Positions 23,945 to 34,495 of a stretch of 49,938 bases of DNA are shown piece after piece. The translations under genes were made by a program, and so were the position numbers. The notes beneath the pieces are model-generated. The model saw only the letters and a list, made by a program, of their open reading frames with translations, was not told where the DNA came from and searched no databases. Each line of letters begins with the position of its first letter. The first letter of the stretch is position 1. Source of the DNA: Clostridia bacterium (GTDB taxonomy: Bacteria > Bacillota > Clostridia > Oscillospirales > CAG-272); NCBI GenBank assembly GCA_017481225.1, contig JAFUPM010000055.1, positions 1-49,938 of the forward strand. Direction: 5' to 3'.

Positions 23945-24382
23945 TTAGATTCTGCCCGTAGAACCGAAGCCGCCCGCGCCGCGAGTGGTGTCGGAAAGGT
24001 CTGTGACCTCGTTAAATTCAGCCTTAAGGAAGGGCACTATAGCAAGCTGCGCTACTCTTTCGTAGGCACCGACAGCAGCAGGTGCATCGGTATGGTTATG
24101 GAGAGCGACCTTAATTTCGCCTCTGTAGTCGGCATCAATAACGCCAACCTTGTTGGCAGGGGCAAGTCCTCGCTTGGTGGCAAGTCCGCTTCTGGCGAAG
24201 ATTAATCCGCAGTAGCCCTCGGGAATCTCTATGGCAATGCCTGTGGAGATAAGCGCGGTGGTGTGAGGGGGTATTTCAATTTCGGTATCCGTAAGGGCGT
24301 AAAGGTCCGCACCTGCCGAGTACTCGGTGCCGTAGGTGGGGAGCTTCGCGCGCTCGTCGAGCTTTTTGATATTTACCTTCAT
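23945..24382 (-). CDS. dut: Deoxyuridine 5'-triphosphate nucleotidohydrolase (dUTPase)
   Basis: A 145-residue trimeric dUTPase. Motifs in order: AGADLYAL, ARSGLATKRGL, VIDADYRGEIKVAL (catalytic Asp), YERVAQLAI and the C-terminal GAGGFGSTGR arm. It removes dUTP to keep uracil out of DNA. ATG 24382 follows AAAGGA; a ten-residue basic extension upstream is not supported. It sits downstream of nrdG on the same strand, so nucleotide-pool functions are grouped. Confidence 0.97.
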   Translation of the reverse strand: MKVNIKKLDERAKLPTYGTEYSAGADLYALTDTEIEIPPHTTALISTGIAIEIPEGYCGLIFARSGLATKRGLAPANKVGVIDADYRGEIKVALHNHTDAPAAVGAYERVAQLAIVPFLKAEFNEVTDLSDTTRGAGGFGSTGRI

Positions 24383-24442
24383 TTTCTGTCCTTTCTTGCG
24401 TTTTTTCAACACGGGTGGGGGTATAAGCTGTATTTTAGGCTT

Positions 24443-25006
24443 TTAATCCGTGACGGAGGCGTAGACTTTATCCTCCTTGCAGCCTTCCCAAATTACGATA
24501 CTTCCCGACTCTCGGGTTTTGTTCAAATCTATTATGCGCTGATTTTGCGAGCCGCGAAATCTTAGTCCAAGACTTTTCTTTGACTCCTCAAACCTGCCGT
24601 CAACCAGGATATCCACGTAGGAGAGAAGCTCCGGTGTAATATCCAAGCACTTCGGGTGAGAGCCCACGTCCCCCGTCAGCTCCTCGTAGAGGTTGCCTGT
24701 ATAGAGCCAAATGCTTTTGTCGGGATAAAGAGACTTTACCTTATGCAAAAGGGGGAGCAGCTCTCGCTGATTTTCCGGCTCCATAGGCTCGCCACCCAGG
24801 ACGGTGAAGCCGCGGACAGAAGGGTTTTTAAGGCTGTCGAGAATTTCGCGCTCGGCGTCGGTGCCGAAGGGCATACCGTAATCGAAAGCCCAGGTTTCAG
24901 GCTGAAAGCAGCCCGGGCATCTGTTGCGGCAGCCGCTGACAAAGAGGGTTGTCCGTATGCCCTCGCCGTTGGCAATATCGAATTTTTTAATTGCTCCGTA
25001 ATACAT
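24443..25006 (-). CDS. nrdG: Anaerobic ribonucleotide reductase activating protein-like radical SAM enzyme
   Basis: A 187-residue radical SAM protein with the CRNRCPGC cluster motif (Cys about 26, 30, 33) and GGEPM (about 72). This is the NrdG size and pattern: it makes the glycyl radical on NrdD. The ATG overlaps the uvrA stop (TGATG), so translation is coupled to uvrA. No nrdD is in the window, so the partner lies elsewhere, or this is a paralogue with another target. Its tail carries a VDGRFEESKKSL segment typical of NrdG. Confidence 0.88.
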   Translation of the reverse strand: MYYGAIKKFDIANGEGIRTTLFVSGCRNRCPGCFQPETWAFDYGMPFGTDAEREILDSLKNPSVRGFTVLGGEPMEPENQRELLPLLHKVKSLYPDKSIWLYTGNLYEELTGDVGSHPKCLDITPELLSYVDILVDGRFEESKKSLGLRFRGSQNQRIIDLNKTRESGSIVIWEGCKEDKVYASVTD

Positions 25007-27837
25007 CACGATAACCCCAATTTCTCACGAAGGAAGGCACCCGTGTATGATTTTTCGCACCTCGCAACCTCCTCGGGCGTACCCTTGGCAACCAAGGTTC
25101 CTCCTCCGTCACCGCCCTCGGGACCGAGGTCTATGATACAGTCGGCAGTCTTGATAAGGTCAAGATTATGCTCGATAACGACTACGGTGTTTCCGCCGTC
25201 GGCTAAGCGCTGGAGTATAGCGATAAGCTTGGATACGTCCTCGCTGTGCAAGCCCGTGGTGGGCTCGTCGAGGATATAGATAGTCTTGCCCGTCGAGCGC
25301 TTGGAAAGCTCGGTTGCAAGCTTAACTCGCTGAGCTTCTCCTCCCGAAAGGGTGGTTGAGGACTGTCCGATTTTAATATATCCAAGTCCTACGTCAAAGA
25401 GTGTCTGCAGCTTGCGCTTCAAGGAAGGGAGACCGTCGAAGAAGGTAATTCCCTCCTCTACCGACATTTCGAGGACATCATAAATATTTTTGCCCTTGTA
25501 CTTGACGTCCAGAGTGTCTCGGTTATAGCGTTTGCCCTTGCAGACGTCGCACTTGACGTAAACGTCGGGTAAGAAGTTCATTTCAATGCACTTGACACCG
25601 TCGCCCTCGCAGGCTTCGCATCTGCCGCCGCGGACGTTGAAGGAGAACCTGCCTGCATCGTAGCCCTTGGCCTTCGCATCACGGGTAGAGGCAAAGAGGT
25701 TTCTGATATCTGTGAAAAGTCCCGTATAGGTAGCAGGGTTTGACCTGGGCGTTCTGCCGATGGGGCTTTGGTCAATGGCTATAACCTTATCGAGATGCTC
25801 AAGTCCCGTGATGCTCTCCACCTTGCCGGGATAGGTTATGGCGCGGTTAAGGTCACGGGCGAGAGTTCTGTATAGAATTGAATTTATAAGGGAGGATTTA
25901 CCGCTTCCCGAAACGCCTGTAACAGCCGTGAAGGTGCCGAGAGGAATATCTACGTCAAGCTTTTTCAGATTGTTTTCCTCAGCACCTCTAATGCGAAGAA
26001 ATTCACCCGTTCCCGCCCTGCGTGCTTTAGGCACGGAAATTGCCTTTCTGCCCGATAAGTAGGCACCCGTGATAGATTTTTCGCACTTTTTGACCTCGTC
26101 GGGTGTTCCTGCGGCGACGATTTCGCCGCCGTGTATTCCTGCTCCAGGTCCTACGTCTACTATGAAGTCGGCTGCGAGCATAGTGTCCTCGTCATGCTCT
26201 ACGACAATGACGCTGTTACCAAGGTCGCGAAGGTTCTTCAAGGTGCCGATAAGCTTGCCGTTATCTCTCTGGTGAAGTCCTATACTCGGCTCGTCGAGAA
26301 TATAGAGAACTCCCGTCAAGGCAGAGCCAATCTGGGTAGCAAGGCGAATTCTCTGCGCTTCGCCTCCCGAGAGAGTTCCCGCGGTGCGCGAAAGGTTCAG
26401 GTAATCCAGTCCTACGCTGATAAGGAAGTTCAGTCGAGCCTTAATTTCCTTGAGTATTTCCTTCGCAATTTTGGTCTCCTCCTCGCCGAAGCTTAAGCCC
26501 TCCACAAAGGCGAGCATTTTCTCTATGGAAAGAGAGCAAATTTCGTCGATATTCAGTCCGCCGACGGTGACTCCGAGAACCATATCCGAAAGTCTTCTGC
26601 CACGGCATCTCGGGCAGGCTACCTCCTCGACGAACTCCTGATAGTAGTCTCCGCCTGCCATACGCATACGCTTCTCTATCATTTTGACGATGCCGTCAAA
26701 GGTTGTGGTCTGGTCCTTGCCCGTGCCGCCGAAGTATCTTCTGACACTGTACCTTTTTGAGCCTGCGCCGTACATAAGGACGTTCATCGCCTCCTCGGAG
26801 AACTCCGAGAGCGGTGTATCAAGGGTAAAGCCGAAATCAGCTCCCACAGCGGCAATAAGGGGTCCCGTCCAGGAGTCCTCGGTCAGAGTTTTAAAGCCGT
26901 TGACGGCTATGCCGCCGTCGCGGAGAGTCAGCGATTTGTTGGGGATGAGCTTCTTTACGGATATGCGTTGCATATTGCCGATGCCTGCGCACTCGGGGCA
27001 AGCGCCTATGGGGTTATTGAAGGAGAACATTCGGGGCTCGAGCTCGGGGAAGCTTATTCCGTGCTCCTCGCAGGCGTACTTCTGGGAGAACTCAAGCTCC
27101 TCGCCGTCAGAACCGTCGCGCTCAACGACAAGAACCGAGACTCGCCCGTCGCAAACCTTAAGCGCGCTCTCAACGGAGTCGGAAAGCCTCGGACGGATAT
27201 CGCCGCGAATAACCAGGCGGTCCACTACTATATCTACCGTGTGCTTGATATTTTTGTCTAAGGAAATGTCCTCGGTGAGGTCGTACATATTGCCGTCAAC
27301 TCTCACACGGGCAAAGCCCGACTTTCGGGCATCGGAAAACACCTTCTCGTGCATACCCTTCTGCGCCTTAACTATGGGGGCGAGAACCATAAATCTCGTT
27401 CCCTCGGGAAGTGAGAGTATGCGGTCAACTATCTGGTCAAGGCTCTGTTGCTTTATTTCCTTGCCACACACCGGGCAATGAGGGATACCGACTCGCGCAT
27501 AAAGCAAGCGCAGATAATCGTATATCTCGGTTACTGTGCCAACGGTGGAGCGAGGGTTCTTCGAGGTCGTTTTCTGGTCTATGGATATAGCGGGAGAACG
27601 CCCCTCTATAAGGTCAACCTCGGGCTTGTCCATCTGACCTAAGAACATTCTCGCGTATGAGGAGAGGCTCTCAACAAATCTGCGGTGACCCTCGGCGTAG
27701 AGGGTATCGAAGGCAAGAGAGGACTTTCCGCTGCCCGAAAGTCCCGTAAGGACTACGAGCTTATCGCGCGGAATGGTAAGGTCTATATTCTTTAAATTGT
27801 TAACTTTTGCACCTTTAATGACAATATTTCTTGACAT
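25006..27837 (-). CDS. uvrA: Excinuclease ABC subunit UvrA
   Basis: A 943-residue DNA damage sensor of nucleotide excision repair. Two ABC ATPase halves each have a Walker A (GLSGSGKS about 32; GVSGSGKS about 638) and a signature ([12 protein letters not shown] about 489; [12 protein letters not shown] about 831). The C-terminal zinc site is CEAC...CDVC. In the first zinc site the CxxC pair reads CEEH, a Cys-to-His variant. ATG follows AGGAAAA. It lies 50 bp after uvrB and overlaps nrdG. Confidence 0.98.
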   Translation of the reverse strand: MSRNIVIKGAKVNNLKNIDLTIPRDKLVVLTGLSGSGKSSLAFDTLYAEGHRRFVESLSSYARMFLGQMDKPEVDLIEGRSPAISIDQKTTSKNPRSTVGTVTEIYDYLRLLYARVGIPHCPVCGKEIKQQSLDQIVDRILSLPEGTRFMVLAPIVKAQKGMHEKVFSDARKSGFARVRVDGNMYDLTEDISLDKNIKHTVDIVVDRLVIRGDIRPRLSDSVESALKVCDGRVSVLVVERDGSDGEELEFSQKYACEEHGISFPELEPRMFSFNNPIGACPECAGIGNMQRISVKKLIPNKSLTLRDGGIAVNGFKTLTEDSWTGPLIAAVGADFGFTLDTPLSEFSEEAMNVLMYGAGSKRYSVRRYFGGTGKDQTTTFDGIVKMIEKRMRMAGGDYYQEFVEEVACPRCRGRRLSDMVLGVTVGGLNIDEICSLSIEKMLAFVEGLSFGEEETKIAKEILKEIKARLNFLISVGLDYLNLSRTAGTLSGGEAQRIRLATQIGSALTGVLYILDEPSIGLHQRDNGKLIGTLKNLRDLGNSVIVVEHDEDTMLAADFIVDVGPGAGIHGGEIVAAGTPDEVKKCEKSITGAYLSGRKAISVPKARRAGTGEFLRIRGAEENNLKKLDVDIPLGTFTAVTGVSGSGKSSLINSILYRTLARDLNRAITYPGKVESITGLEHLDKVIAIDQSPIGRTPRSNPATYTGLFTDIRNLFASTRDAKAKGYDAGRFSFNVRGGRCEACEGDGVKCIEMNFLPDVYVKCDVCKGKRYNRDTLDVKYKGKNIYDVLEMSVEEGITFFDGLPSLKRKLQTLFDVGLGYIKIGQSSTTLSGGEAQRVKLATELSKRSTGKTIYILDEPTTGLHSEDVSKLIAILQRLADGGNTVVVIEHNLDLIKTADCIIDLGPEGGDGGGTLVAKGTPEEVARCEKSYTGAFLREKLGLS

Positions 27838-27887
27838 TTCAGCTGTTTTTCCTGTTCTTTTAGGTTTTTATGCGGTGAGAATAAAAT

Positions 27888-29846
27888 CTATTTCGTGCTT
27901 TTCAGCTCCTTGATTTGGTCGCGGATAAACGCAGCCTTCTCAAACTCAAGGGTACGCGCCGCCTCGCGCATTTCAGCAGTAAGCCTATCTATCATACGGT
28001 CGCGCTCAAGCTTCGTGAGCTTCTTCTTTTTCTCGCTTTCGGGCTTTTTGCCAAGCTCTATGACGTCGGCTACCTTCTTTTTAATGCTCTCGGGGGTGAT
28101 ACCGTGCTGCTCGTTGTAGCGCATCTGTATCTCGCGTCGGCGGTTGGTTTCGTCTATTGCGCCCTTCATAGAGGCGGTTATGCGGTCAGCATACATTATT
28201 ACTCTGCCTCTGACGTTTCTCGCGGCGCGTCCGACGGTCTGAATGAGAGAGGTTTCGCTGCGGAGGAAGCCCTCCTTGTCTGCGTCAAGTATGGCAACGA
28301 GGGATACCTCGGGTATATCAAGTCCCTCCCTCAGAAGGTTTATACCAATGAGGACGTCGAACTCACCGAGACGGAGGTCGCGGATTATCTCCATACGCTC
28401 CATTGTTTCTACCTGGTGGTGGATATATTTTACCTTTATGCCGTGGGTGGAAAGATACTCGGTCAAATCCTCCGCCATGCTCTTTGTCATAGTTGTGACG
28501 AGGACCTTCTCTCCCCTTTCGACTACGGCTCTTATCTCTCCGATAAGGTCGTCAACCTGCCCCTCTATGGGACGGACGTCGATTTCGGGGTCAATAAGTC
28601 CCGTAGGACGGATTAGCTGCTCGACTACGGAGGAGCTTTCCCTATGCTCGTAGTCGCCCGGGGTCGCGCTGACGAAAACAATCTGCCCAAGCTTCTCCTC
28701 GAACTCCTCGAAGAAGAGAGGACGGTTATCGAAGGCGGAGGGAAGGCGGAAGCCGTACTCTACCAAATTCTTTTTTCTTGCGAAGTCGCCTCCCGACATA
28801 CCTCTTACCTGGGGGAGGGTTACGTGGGACTCGTCAACGAACAGAATAAAATCGTCGGGCATATAATCAAGCAGGGTGTACGGGGTTGAGCCCTTAGGTC
28901 TGCCCGAGAGGATACGGGAGTAGTTCTCGACACCCGAGCAGAAGCCGACCTCGCGGAGCATTTCCAGGTCGTATTTGGTCCTTTCCTCTATTCTCTGCGC
29001 CTCGATTAGCTTGTTCTGTGACTTGAAAAACTCAACACGCTCCCGCATTTCCTCCTCAATTTCGAGGAGAGCCGCTTCTCTTTTATCATCGGATACGGCG
29101 TAGTGTGTAGCGGGGAAAATGCAGACGTAGGAGAGGACTTCGAGGACCTCGCCCGTCAGTGGATTAACTCGGCAGATGCGGTCAACTTCGTCACCGAAGA
29201 ACTCAACTCTTATGGCACTGTCGCGCTTAGATGCAGGGAAAATCTCCACCACGTCACCGCGGACGCGGAACTTGTTTCTGACGAAATTCACGTCGTTTCT
29301 CTCGTAGCTGATAGACACGAGGCGGCGGATAAGCTCATCACGGGACATCTCGGCTCCCGACCTGATACCGATAAGCAGGCTATTATATTCATTGGGGTCA
29401 CCGAGGGAGTAAATACACGACACGGATGCCACGATAATCACGTCGCGCCTCTCAAAAAGCGAGGAGGTTGCGCTGTGTCGGAGCATATCTATTTCCTCGT
29501 TTATCATCGCGTCCTTCTCAATATACATATCCTTTCCCGGTATATAAGCCTCGGGCTGATAGTAGTCGTAATAGGATACGAAATACTCCACCGCATTGTC
29601 GGGGAAAAATGAACGGAACTCTGTGCAGAGCTGGGCGGCAAGAGTTTTGTTGTGGGCGAGGACGAGGGTGGGTCTGTTAAGGTTGGCTATAACGTTAGCC
29701 ATAGTGAAGGTCTTACCCGAGCCCGTAACGCCAAGCAGGGTCTGCGCTCGCTCACCTGCAAGTATACCCTCGGTAAGGGCGCGGATAGCCTCGGGCTGGT
29801 CGCCTGTGGGCTTGTATTCGCTTTTCAAAATAAACCTATCGCTCAT
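27888..29846 (-). CDS. uvrB: Excinuclease ABC subunit UvrB
   Basis: A 652-residue damage-verification helicase of nucleotide excision repair. Walker A GVTGSGKT (about 40-47), the beta-hairpin [13 protein letters not shown], the helicase motif GRAARN, and a C-terminal UVR motif that contacts UvrC/UvrA. The start is ATG 29846, with GGGAGG 5 nt upstream; a GTG two codons earlier overlaps it. No clear LexA-type GAAC-GTTC box was seen in the promoter region. Confidence 0.98.
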   Translation of the reverse strand: MSDRFILKSEYKPTGDQPEAIRALTEGILAGERAQTLLGVTGSGKTFTMANVIANLNRPTLVLAHNKTLAAQLCTEFRSFFPDNAVEYFVSYYDYYQPEAYIPGKDMYIEKDAMINEEIDMLRHSATSSLFERRDVIIVASVSCIYSLGDPNEYNSLLIGIRSGAEMSRDELIRRLVSISYERNDVNFVRNKFRVRGDVVEIFPASKRDSAIRVEFFGDEVDRICRVNPLTGEVLEVLSYVCIFPATHYAVSDDKREAALLEIEEEMRERVEFFKSQNKLIEAQRIEERTKYDLEMLREVGFCSGVENYSRILSGRPKGSTPYTLLDYMPDDFILFVDESHVTLPQVRGMSGGDFARKKNLVEYGFRLPSAFDNRPLFFEEFEEKLGQIVFVSATPGDYEHRESSSVVEQLIRPTGLIDPEIDVRPIEGQVDDLIGEIRAVVERGEKVLVTTMTKSMAEDLTEYLSTHGIKVKYIHHQVETMERMEIIRDLRLGEFDVLIGINLLREGLDIPEVSLVAILDADKEGFLRSETSLIQTVGRAARNVRGRVIMYADRITASMKGAIDETNRRREIQMRYNEQHGITPESIKKKVADVIELGKKPESEKKKKLTKLERDRMIDRLTAEMREAARTLEFEKAAFIRDQIKELKSTK

Positions 29847-29907
29847 AGGCACCTCCCAATATTACTTTTCGGGCAATAAGATTTATGCCCATATAATCTC
29901 ATTTTAT

Positions 29908-29936
29908 ATTGTACCACAAAATATTTTTAATGTAAA
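29908..29936 (-). promoter_or_regulatory. Promoter of uvrB operon
   Basis: Minus strand TTTACA (29931-29936), 17 bp, TACAAT (29908-29913). It is back-to-back with the ROK promoter. Confidence 0.65.
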
Positions 29937-29943
29937 GAGACTA

Positions 29944-29972
29944 TTGCAATTTCAGCGAAAATAAAGTATAAT
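29944..29972 (+). promoter_or_regulatory. Promoter of the ROK kinase gene
   Basis: TTGCAA (29944-29949), 17 bp, TATAAT (29967-29972). Confidence 0.7.
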
Positions 29973-30037
29973 AAAATTGAGAGTAAATCAGACACGGTTG
30001 TGTCGAAAGCCAAATCAGGTACGCGGGCGGAGGAAAA

Positions 30038-30982
30038 ATGCTACTTGGAATAGATATCGGCGGTACAAAATGCGCCTTGGTTCTTGGCGAGATCAAGAAT
30101 AGCGAGGTAAAAATTGAGAAAAAGGTTCGCTTTGCAACCGAGGACGTAAATAAAACGGTTGATAGGATAATAGAAGAGGCTGACGGGCTTCGCCCCTTTG
30201 ATGCCATAGGCATCAGCTGCGGAGGTCCATTGGACGAGACATGTGGCGTGATTATGTCCCCTCCGAACCTACCCGGCTGGGATAACGTACATATTACGGA
30301 TATACTTCACAAACGCTACGGCGTACCAACAAGGCTTATGAACGATGCTAACGCCTGCGCTCTTGCCGAGTGGAAATACGGTGCTGGGCGCGGGGCGAAA
30401 AATATGATTTTCCTTACCTTCGGCACGGGTCTTGGAGCCGGACTTATACTCGGTGGCAGGCTTTATACCGGCTCCTGCGGTATGGCAGGAGAGGTGGGGC
30501 ACATAAGGCTTCGCGGACGGGGGCCCGTCGGGTACGGAAAGCGTGGCTCATTTGAGGGCTTCTGCTCCGGCGGAGGTATTGCAAATGCGGCAAGAACGCT
30601 TGCAAAATCGGCAAAACGTCGGGGGCGTGTTGCCTTTTCTGCCGATACTGACGAGAAAATCGAGGCGTTAAATGCGGAAAAAATTGCTACACTCGCAAGA
30701 GACGGAGACCCCGATGCGAAAGCTGTTTTCGACAACTGCTCAAGGATGCTCGGCGAGGGACTTGCTATACTTGCGGACGTTATTAACCCCGACAGAATTG
30801 TAATAGGAAGCATCTACCGTCGGTGCGAGGACCTGTTGGCTGACGGTGTTATAAGCGCATTAAAAAAAGAGGCACTCAGCGCCACTGCAGACATTTGCAC
30901 CATTGTCCCCTCAGGGCTTGGCGAGAGCATAGGTGACGTGGCAGCCATAGCTATTGCTGAGGCGGCTTTGAATTGTAATTAA
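30038..30982 (+). CDS. ROK-family sugar kinase-like protein
   Basis: A 314-residue ROK protein. The phosphate loop DIGGTKCAL (5-13), the catalytic Asp in MNDANACALAEW (about 102-113) and the GTGLGAGLIL loop are intact. The family's zinc motif CxCGxxGCxE is replaced by a segment reading GYGKRGSFEGFCSGG, so the structural zinc is absent. GGAGG precedes the ATG. It is followed 31 bp later by a SIS isomerase, an arrangement pointing to a short sugar-phosphate pathway. Substrate unknown. Confidence 0.88.
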   Translation: MLLGIDIGGTKCALVLGEIKNSEVKIEKKVRFATEDVNKTVDRIIEEADGLRPFDAIGISCGGPLDETCGVIMSPPNLPGWDNVHITDILHKRYGVPTRLMNDANACALAEWKYGAGRGAKNMIFLTFGTGLGAGLILGGRLYTGSCGMAGEVGHIRLRGRGPVGYGKRGSFEGFCSGGGIANAARTLAKSAKRRGRVAFSADTDEKIEALNAEKIATLARDGDPDAKAVFDNCSRMLGEGLAILADVINPDRIVIGSIYRRCEDLLADGVISALKKEALSATADICTIVPSGLGESIGDVAAIAIAEAALNCN

Positions 30983-31013
30983 TAAATAGTAATAAAAAAC
31001 GGGGGAGGTACCT

Positions 31014-31628
31014 ATGAAATACGTTGATTTAATGATAGAGAAGCACCCGGAGCTGATTTGCGTAAAGGAGTCTGTGGCAAAGGCTGTGGAGCTTATAGCC
31101 ACCACGCATAAGGACGGCGGCAAAATTTTGCTCTGCGGAAACGGAGGAAGCTACGCCGACTGCGAGCATATTGCAGGAGAGCTGCTCAAGGGCTTTATTA
31201 AAAAACGGGTACCCGAGGGCAAGGAGCTGAAGCATCTTACGGAAGGCTTAGGCGAGGTTGCTCTGAAGCTGCAGCGCGGCATTTGCGCCGTTCCCCTGCC
31301 CTCCGTATCCGGCGCGCTGTCGGCTTACATAAACGACGTGGAGCCTTCCCTGGCTTACGCGCAGCTCGTATATGCTATGGGCAGACCCGGGGATTTACTT
31401 ATTGCAATATCCACCTCGGGATGCGCCGAAAACGTAGTTAACGCGGCAAAGTGCGCGAAGGCGCTGGGGCTTTCAGTTATCTCTCTTACGGGTGAGTCGG
31501 GTGGTGAGCTTCTTGACCTGTCCGACGTTTGTGTCCGCGCGCCCGAAAACACTACGTATAAGATACAGGAATATCACCTGCCCATATATCACGCGATATG
31601 CCTTGAGGTTGAGGATATTCTTTTCTAA
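31014..31628 (+). CDS. SIS-domain phosphosugar isomerase (GmhA-like)
   Basis: A 204-residue SIS-domain protein. The sugar-phosphate loop CGNGGSYADCEHIAGE (about 41-56) and the STSG motif (about 131) match sedoheptulose-7-phosphate isomerases of the GmhA type. An inserted segment after KGF (about 60-95) is longer than in E. coli GmhA. It is probably co-transcribed with the ROK kinase; heptose metabolism is possible, but none of the other heptose genes are nearby. Confidence 0.85.
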   Translation: MKYVDLMIEKHPELICVKESVAKAVELIATTHKDGGKILLCGNGGSYADCEHIAGELLKGFIKKRVPEGKELKHLTEGLGEVALKLQRGICAVPLPSVSGALSAYINDVEPSLAYAQLVYAMGRPGDLLIAISTSGCAENVVNAAKCAKALGLSVISLTGESGGELLDLSDVCVRAPENTTYKIQEYHLPIYHAICLEVEDILF

Positions 31629-31639
31629 AAAAGAAAATG

Positions 31640-31685
31640 GCTGAGCCGAAAGCTTGAATTCAAGCTCAAGGTTCAGCTTCTTTTC
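31640..31685. terminator. Bidirectional terminator between the SIS gene and uxaC
   Basis: GCTGA-CC-AGCTTG pairs with CAAGCT-GG-TCAGC, with A-rich sequence on the left and TTCTTTT on the right. Confidence 0.75.
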
Positions 31686-31697
31686 GTACTTTACAAG

Positions 31698-31738
31698 CAC
31701 GGGGCGGCATAAAACAGCCGCCCCGTGTTGCGTTTTTT
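31698..31738 (+). terminator. Second GC-rich terminator
   Basis: ACGGGGCGGC pairs with GCCGCCCCGT, then TGCGTTTTTT on the plus strand. Confidence 0.75.
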
Positions 31739-31752
31739 GGTTTTAGCTCTTG

Positions 31753-33111
31753 TCAGAACTGGAAATAAGCCTTTGCGTTGTAGTATGCAATGCCTGTTAC
31801 AATCTTCTCAAGAGCCTTATAATCGGCAGGATACTCGCCCTCGTCTACCCACTTACCGATAAGGTTGCAGAGTATACGTCTGAAGTACTCGTGACGGGGG
31901 TAGGATACGAAGGAACGGCTGTCGGTAAGCATACCAACGAAGGCAGAGAGCATACCGAGGTTAGCGAGAGCCTGCATCTGCGCTTCCATACCGTCGCGCT
32001 GGTCGTTGAACCACCAGCCCGAGCCGAACTGAATCTTGCCTGCGATGCCCGAGCCCTGGAAGCAGCCGAGCATAGTGCCGAGGACGTAGTTGTCCTTGGG
32101 GTTAAGGGTATAAAGAATAGTTCTGGGAAGGCACTCGGCATACTCAAGCATATTCATAAATGCGCCGAGGTCCTCAGCGATACAAAGGTCGTTTATGGAG
32201 TCGAAGCCTGTGTCGGGACCGAGCTTATCGTACATTCTGCGGTTATTGTTACGCAGAGCGCCGATATGAAGCTGCATAGTCCAGCCAAGCTTGGTGTACT
32301 CCTCGGCGCAAGCCTTAAGGATAGCGCACTTGAAGGCGTCAATCTCGCACTTTGTAAGCTCCTCGCCTGCAAGCTTTTTCTCAAAGGCAGCCTTGGGGTC
32401 GCCCTCACTGTAGGGAACGTACTCAAGGGCGTGGTCGGAGAGGCGGCAGCCGAAGCTGTTGAAATACGCAATTCTCTCCTTAATCCAAGCGACGAGAGCC
32501 TCGTAGCTGTCAATACCGATAGACTTCATATAGGGGAGGAAGGTTTCCTTGCCTATCTCTACTGCCTTATCGGGACGGAAGGTGGGGAGAATTTTCGTCT
32601 CAAAATCCTTTAACTGTGCGTGATACTCAAGAGTATCGGCAGGGTCATCGGTAGTGCAGATAACCTCAACGTTGGAGCGACGAATGAGGGACTGGGCGCG
32701 GAACTCGGGCTTTGCAAGAAGCTCGTTGCACTTATTCCAGATGCGCTCGCAGGACTCCTCGTTCAAAGTCTCGTCGATACCGAAGTATCTCTTAAGCTCA
32801 AGGTGAGTCCAATGATAAAGGGGGTTGCCGATAAGCTTCGGGAGAGTTTTCGCAAACTCACGGAACTTAGCGTACTCGTCAGCACCGCCCGTGATATACT
32901 CCTCGTCAACTCCTGCGGTACGCATCTGACGCCACTTGTAGTGGTCGCCGCCGAGGAAGAGGTCGAAGGCGTTTCTGAACTGATAGTTCTCGGCAATCTG
33001 CTTCGGAGAAAGGTGGCAGTGGTAATCAATGATAGGAAGGTCCTTTACCATTGCGTAAAGCTTTCTCGCAGCCTTGCCCTTAAGCATAAAGTTATCGTTA
33101 ATAAAGCTCAT
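31753..33111 (-). CDS. uxaC: Glucuronate/galacturonate isomerase
   Basis: A 452-residue amidohydrolase-fold uronate isomerase. It turns glucuronate into fructuronate and galacturonate into tagaturonate. The metal motif IDYHCHL (His 31, His 33) and ICTTDDPADTL (about 151) with GWWFNDQRDGM are diagnostic. Its ATG overlaps the uxaA stop (ATGA). It is the last gene of the uxaB-uxaA-uxaC operon. Confidence 0.97.
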   Translation of the reverse strand: MSFINDNFMLKGKAARKLYAMVKDLPIIDYHCHLSPKQIAENYQFRNAFDLFLGGDHYKWRQMRTAGVDEEYITGGADEYAKFREFAKTLPKLIGNPLYHWTHLELKRYFGIDETLNEESCERIWNKCNELLAKPEFRAQSLIRRSNVEVICTTDDPADTLEYHAQLKDFETKILPTFRPDKAVEIGKETFLPYMKSIGIDSYEALVAWIKERIAYFNSFGCRLSDHALEYVPYSEGDPKAAFEKKLAGEELTKCEIDAFKCAILKACAEEYTKLGWTMQLHIGALRNNNRRMYDKLGPDTGFDSINDLCIAEDLGAFMNMLEYAECLPRTILYTLNPKDNYVLGTMLGCFQGSGIAGKIQFGSGWWFNDQRDGMEAQMQALANLGMLSAFVGMLTDSRSFVSYPRHEYFRRILCNLIGKWVDEGEYPADYKALEKIVTGIAYYNAKAYFQF

Positions 33112-34478
33112 AGGGTTACACCGTCCTTAAATATTGAAATTTCTCTGTAATCGTGAAGTTCGTTGCAGGTCTCCTTACCCTCGGCAACGCTGATAACGTA
33201 CTCAAACAGCTCGTCGGTAAGGGGGTTGCCCTCAAGTGTGGGAGATGCATCGAAGTCTATCCAATTTTTCTTGCGCTCGGCAAGAGAGTGGTTGGTGGCA
33301 ATCTTTACCGTAGGAACGGGACCGCCGACGGGGGTGCCTCTGCCTGTGGTGAACAAAATGATATGTACGCCTGCAGCCATAAGGTTGGTTATTGCAACGA
33401 TATCGTTACCGGGACCGTTGAGAAGCGAGAGTCCGTTCTTTGTGAGGACGTCGCCGTAATCGAGTACGTCAACAACCTTGGAAAGGCCGCCCTTCTGTAC
33501 GCAGCCGAGAGACTTCTCCTCGAGGGTGGTGATGCCGCCCTTCTTGTTTCCGGGAGAGGGGTTCTCGTAGATAACCAGGTTATGACGGGTGTAATAATCC
33601 TTGAAGTCGTTTATAAGGCTTACGGTCTTATCAAATACCTCGCGGGACTCGCATCTCTGCATAAGAAGATGCTCCGCGCCGAACATTTCGGGTACCTCTG
33701 TCAGAACGCAGCTACCTCCCATTGCGATAACCTTATCGGAGAGTCTGCCTACAAGGGGATTGGCGGTAATTCCGCTGTATCCGTCGCTGCCTCCGCACTT
33801 AAGACCTATGCGTAATTTCGACACGGGTACGGGCTTACGCTCAAATTTAGCCGCATAAGCCTTCAGCTCGTTGATGATTGCAACGCCTGCCTCGATGTCG
33901 TCGTCTACGTCCTGGGTGTTAAGGAATTTAACTCTGTCGGGATTGTAGTCGCCAAGTACCTTTTTGAAAACCTCGATGTTATTATTCTCGCAGCCAAGAC
34001 CGAGAACGAGAACGCCTGCGGCGTTGGGGTGATTTACCATTCCGCGGAGAATTTTCTGTGTCACGGTCTGGTCATCGCCAAGCTGAGAGCAGCCGAAGGG
34101 GTGAGGGAAATATCTCGCGCCCGTAAGCTCCGCAAGTCTTTGGGAAACCTTGTTTACACAGCCGACGGTGTTAACAATCCATATCTCGTTTCTGATACCG
34201 ACGTCGCCGTTCTCACGTACATATCCCATAAAGGTTCTGCCCTCTGCCTCTTCGGGAATATCGTAGAAGGTGGGCTCGTAAACGTACTCGAGGTTGCCCG
34301 AGAGATTAGTCTTTACGTTATGGGTGTGGACGTGCTCGCCAGCTTTGATATCGCAGGTGGCGTGGCCTATGGGGTTGCCGTATTTTATGATATTTTCGCC
34401 TGCTTTGATATCACGGAGGGCGTACTTGTGACCGTCCTCGAGGTTGATATCAACGTTATCAAGTCTGTTAATTACCAT
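33108..34478 (-). CDS. uxaA: Altronate dehydratase, UxaA family
   Basis: A 456-residue UxaA-family dehydratase that makes 2-keto-3-deoxygluconate from altronate. A partial SAF domain opens it (ALRDIKAGENIIKYG, about 20-34), followed by the GYVRENGDVGIRN segment and catalytic-core motifs LGLGCENNN, LKCGGSDGYSG and TTGRGTPVGGP. The N-terminus is roughly 35-40 residues shorter than the commoner forms, with AGGAAAGGA before ATG 34478. The paired product set with uxaB and uxaC covers galacturonate to KDG. Confidence 0.92.
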   Translation of the reverse strand: MVINRLDNVDINLEDGHKYALRDIKAGENIIKYGNPIGHATCDIKAGEHVHTHNVKTNLSGNLEYVYEPTFYDIPEEAEGRTFMGYVRENGDVGIRNEIWIVNTVGCVNKVSQRLAELTGARYFPHPFGCSQLGDDQTVTQKILRGMVNHPNAAGVLVLGLGCENNNIEVFKKVLGDYNPDRVKFLNTQDVDDDIEAGVAIINELKAYAAKFERKPVPVSKLRIGLKCGGSDGYSGITANPLVGRLSDKVIAMGGSCVLTEVPEMFGAEHLLMQRCESREVFDKTVSLINDFKDYYTRHNLVIYENPSPGNKKGGITTLEEKSLGCVQKGGLSKVVDVLDYGDVLTKNGLSLLNGPGNDIVAITNLMAAGVHIILFTTGRGTPVGGPVPTVKIATNHSLAERKKNWIDFDASPTLEGNPLTDELFEYVISVAEGKETCNELHDYREISIFKDGVTL

Positions 34479-34495
34479 TTCAAAATCCTTTCCTA

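Noticed and set aside
29853-30037. SOS box between uvrB and the ROK gene
   Set aside because: No GAAC-N4-GTTC or similar palindrome is visible around the two promoters.
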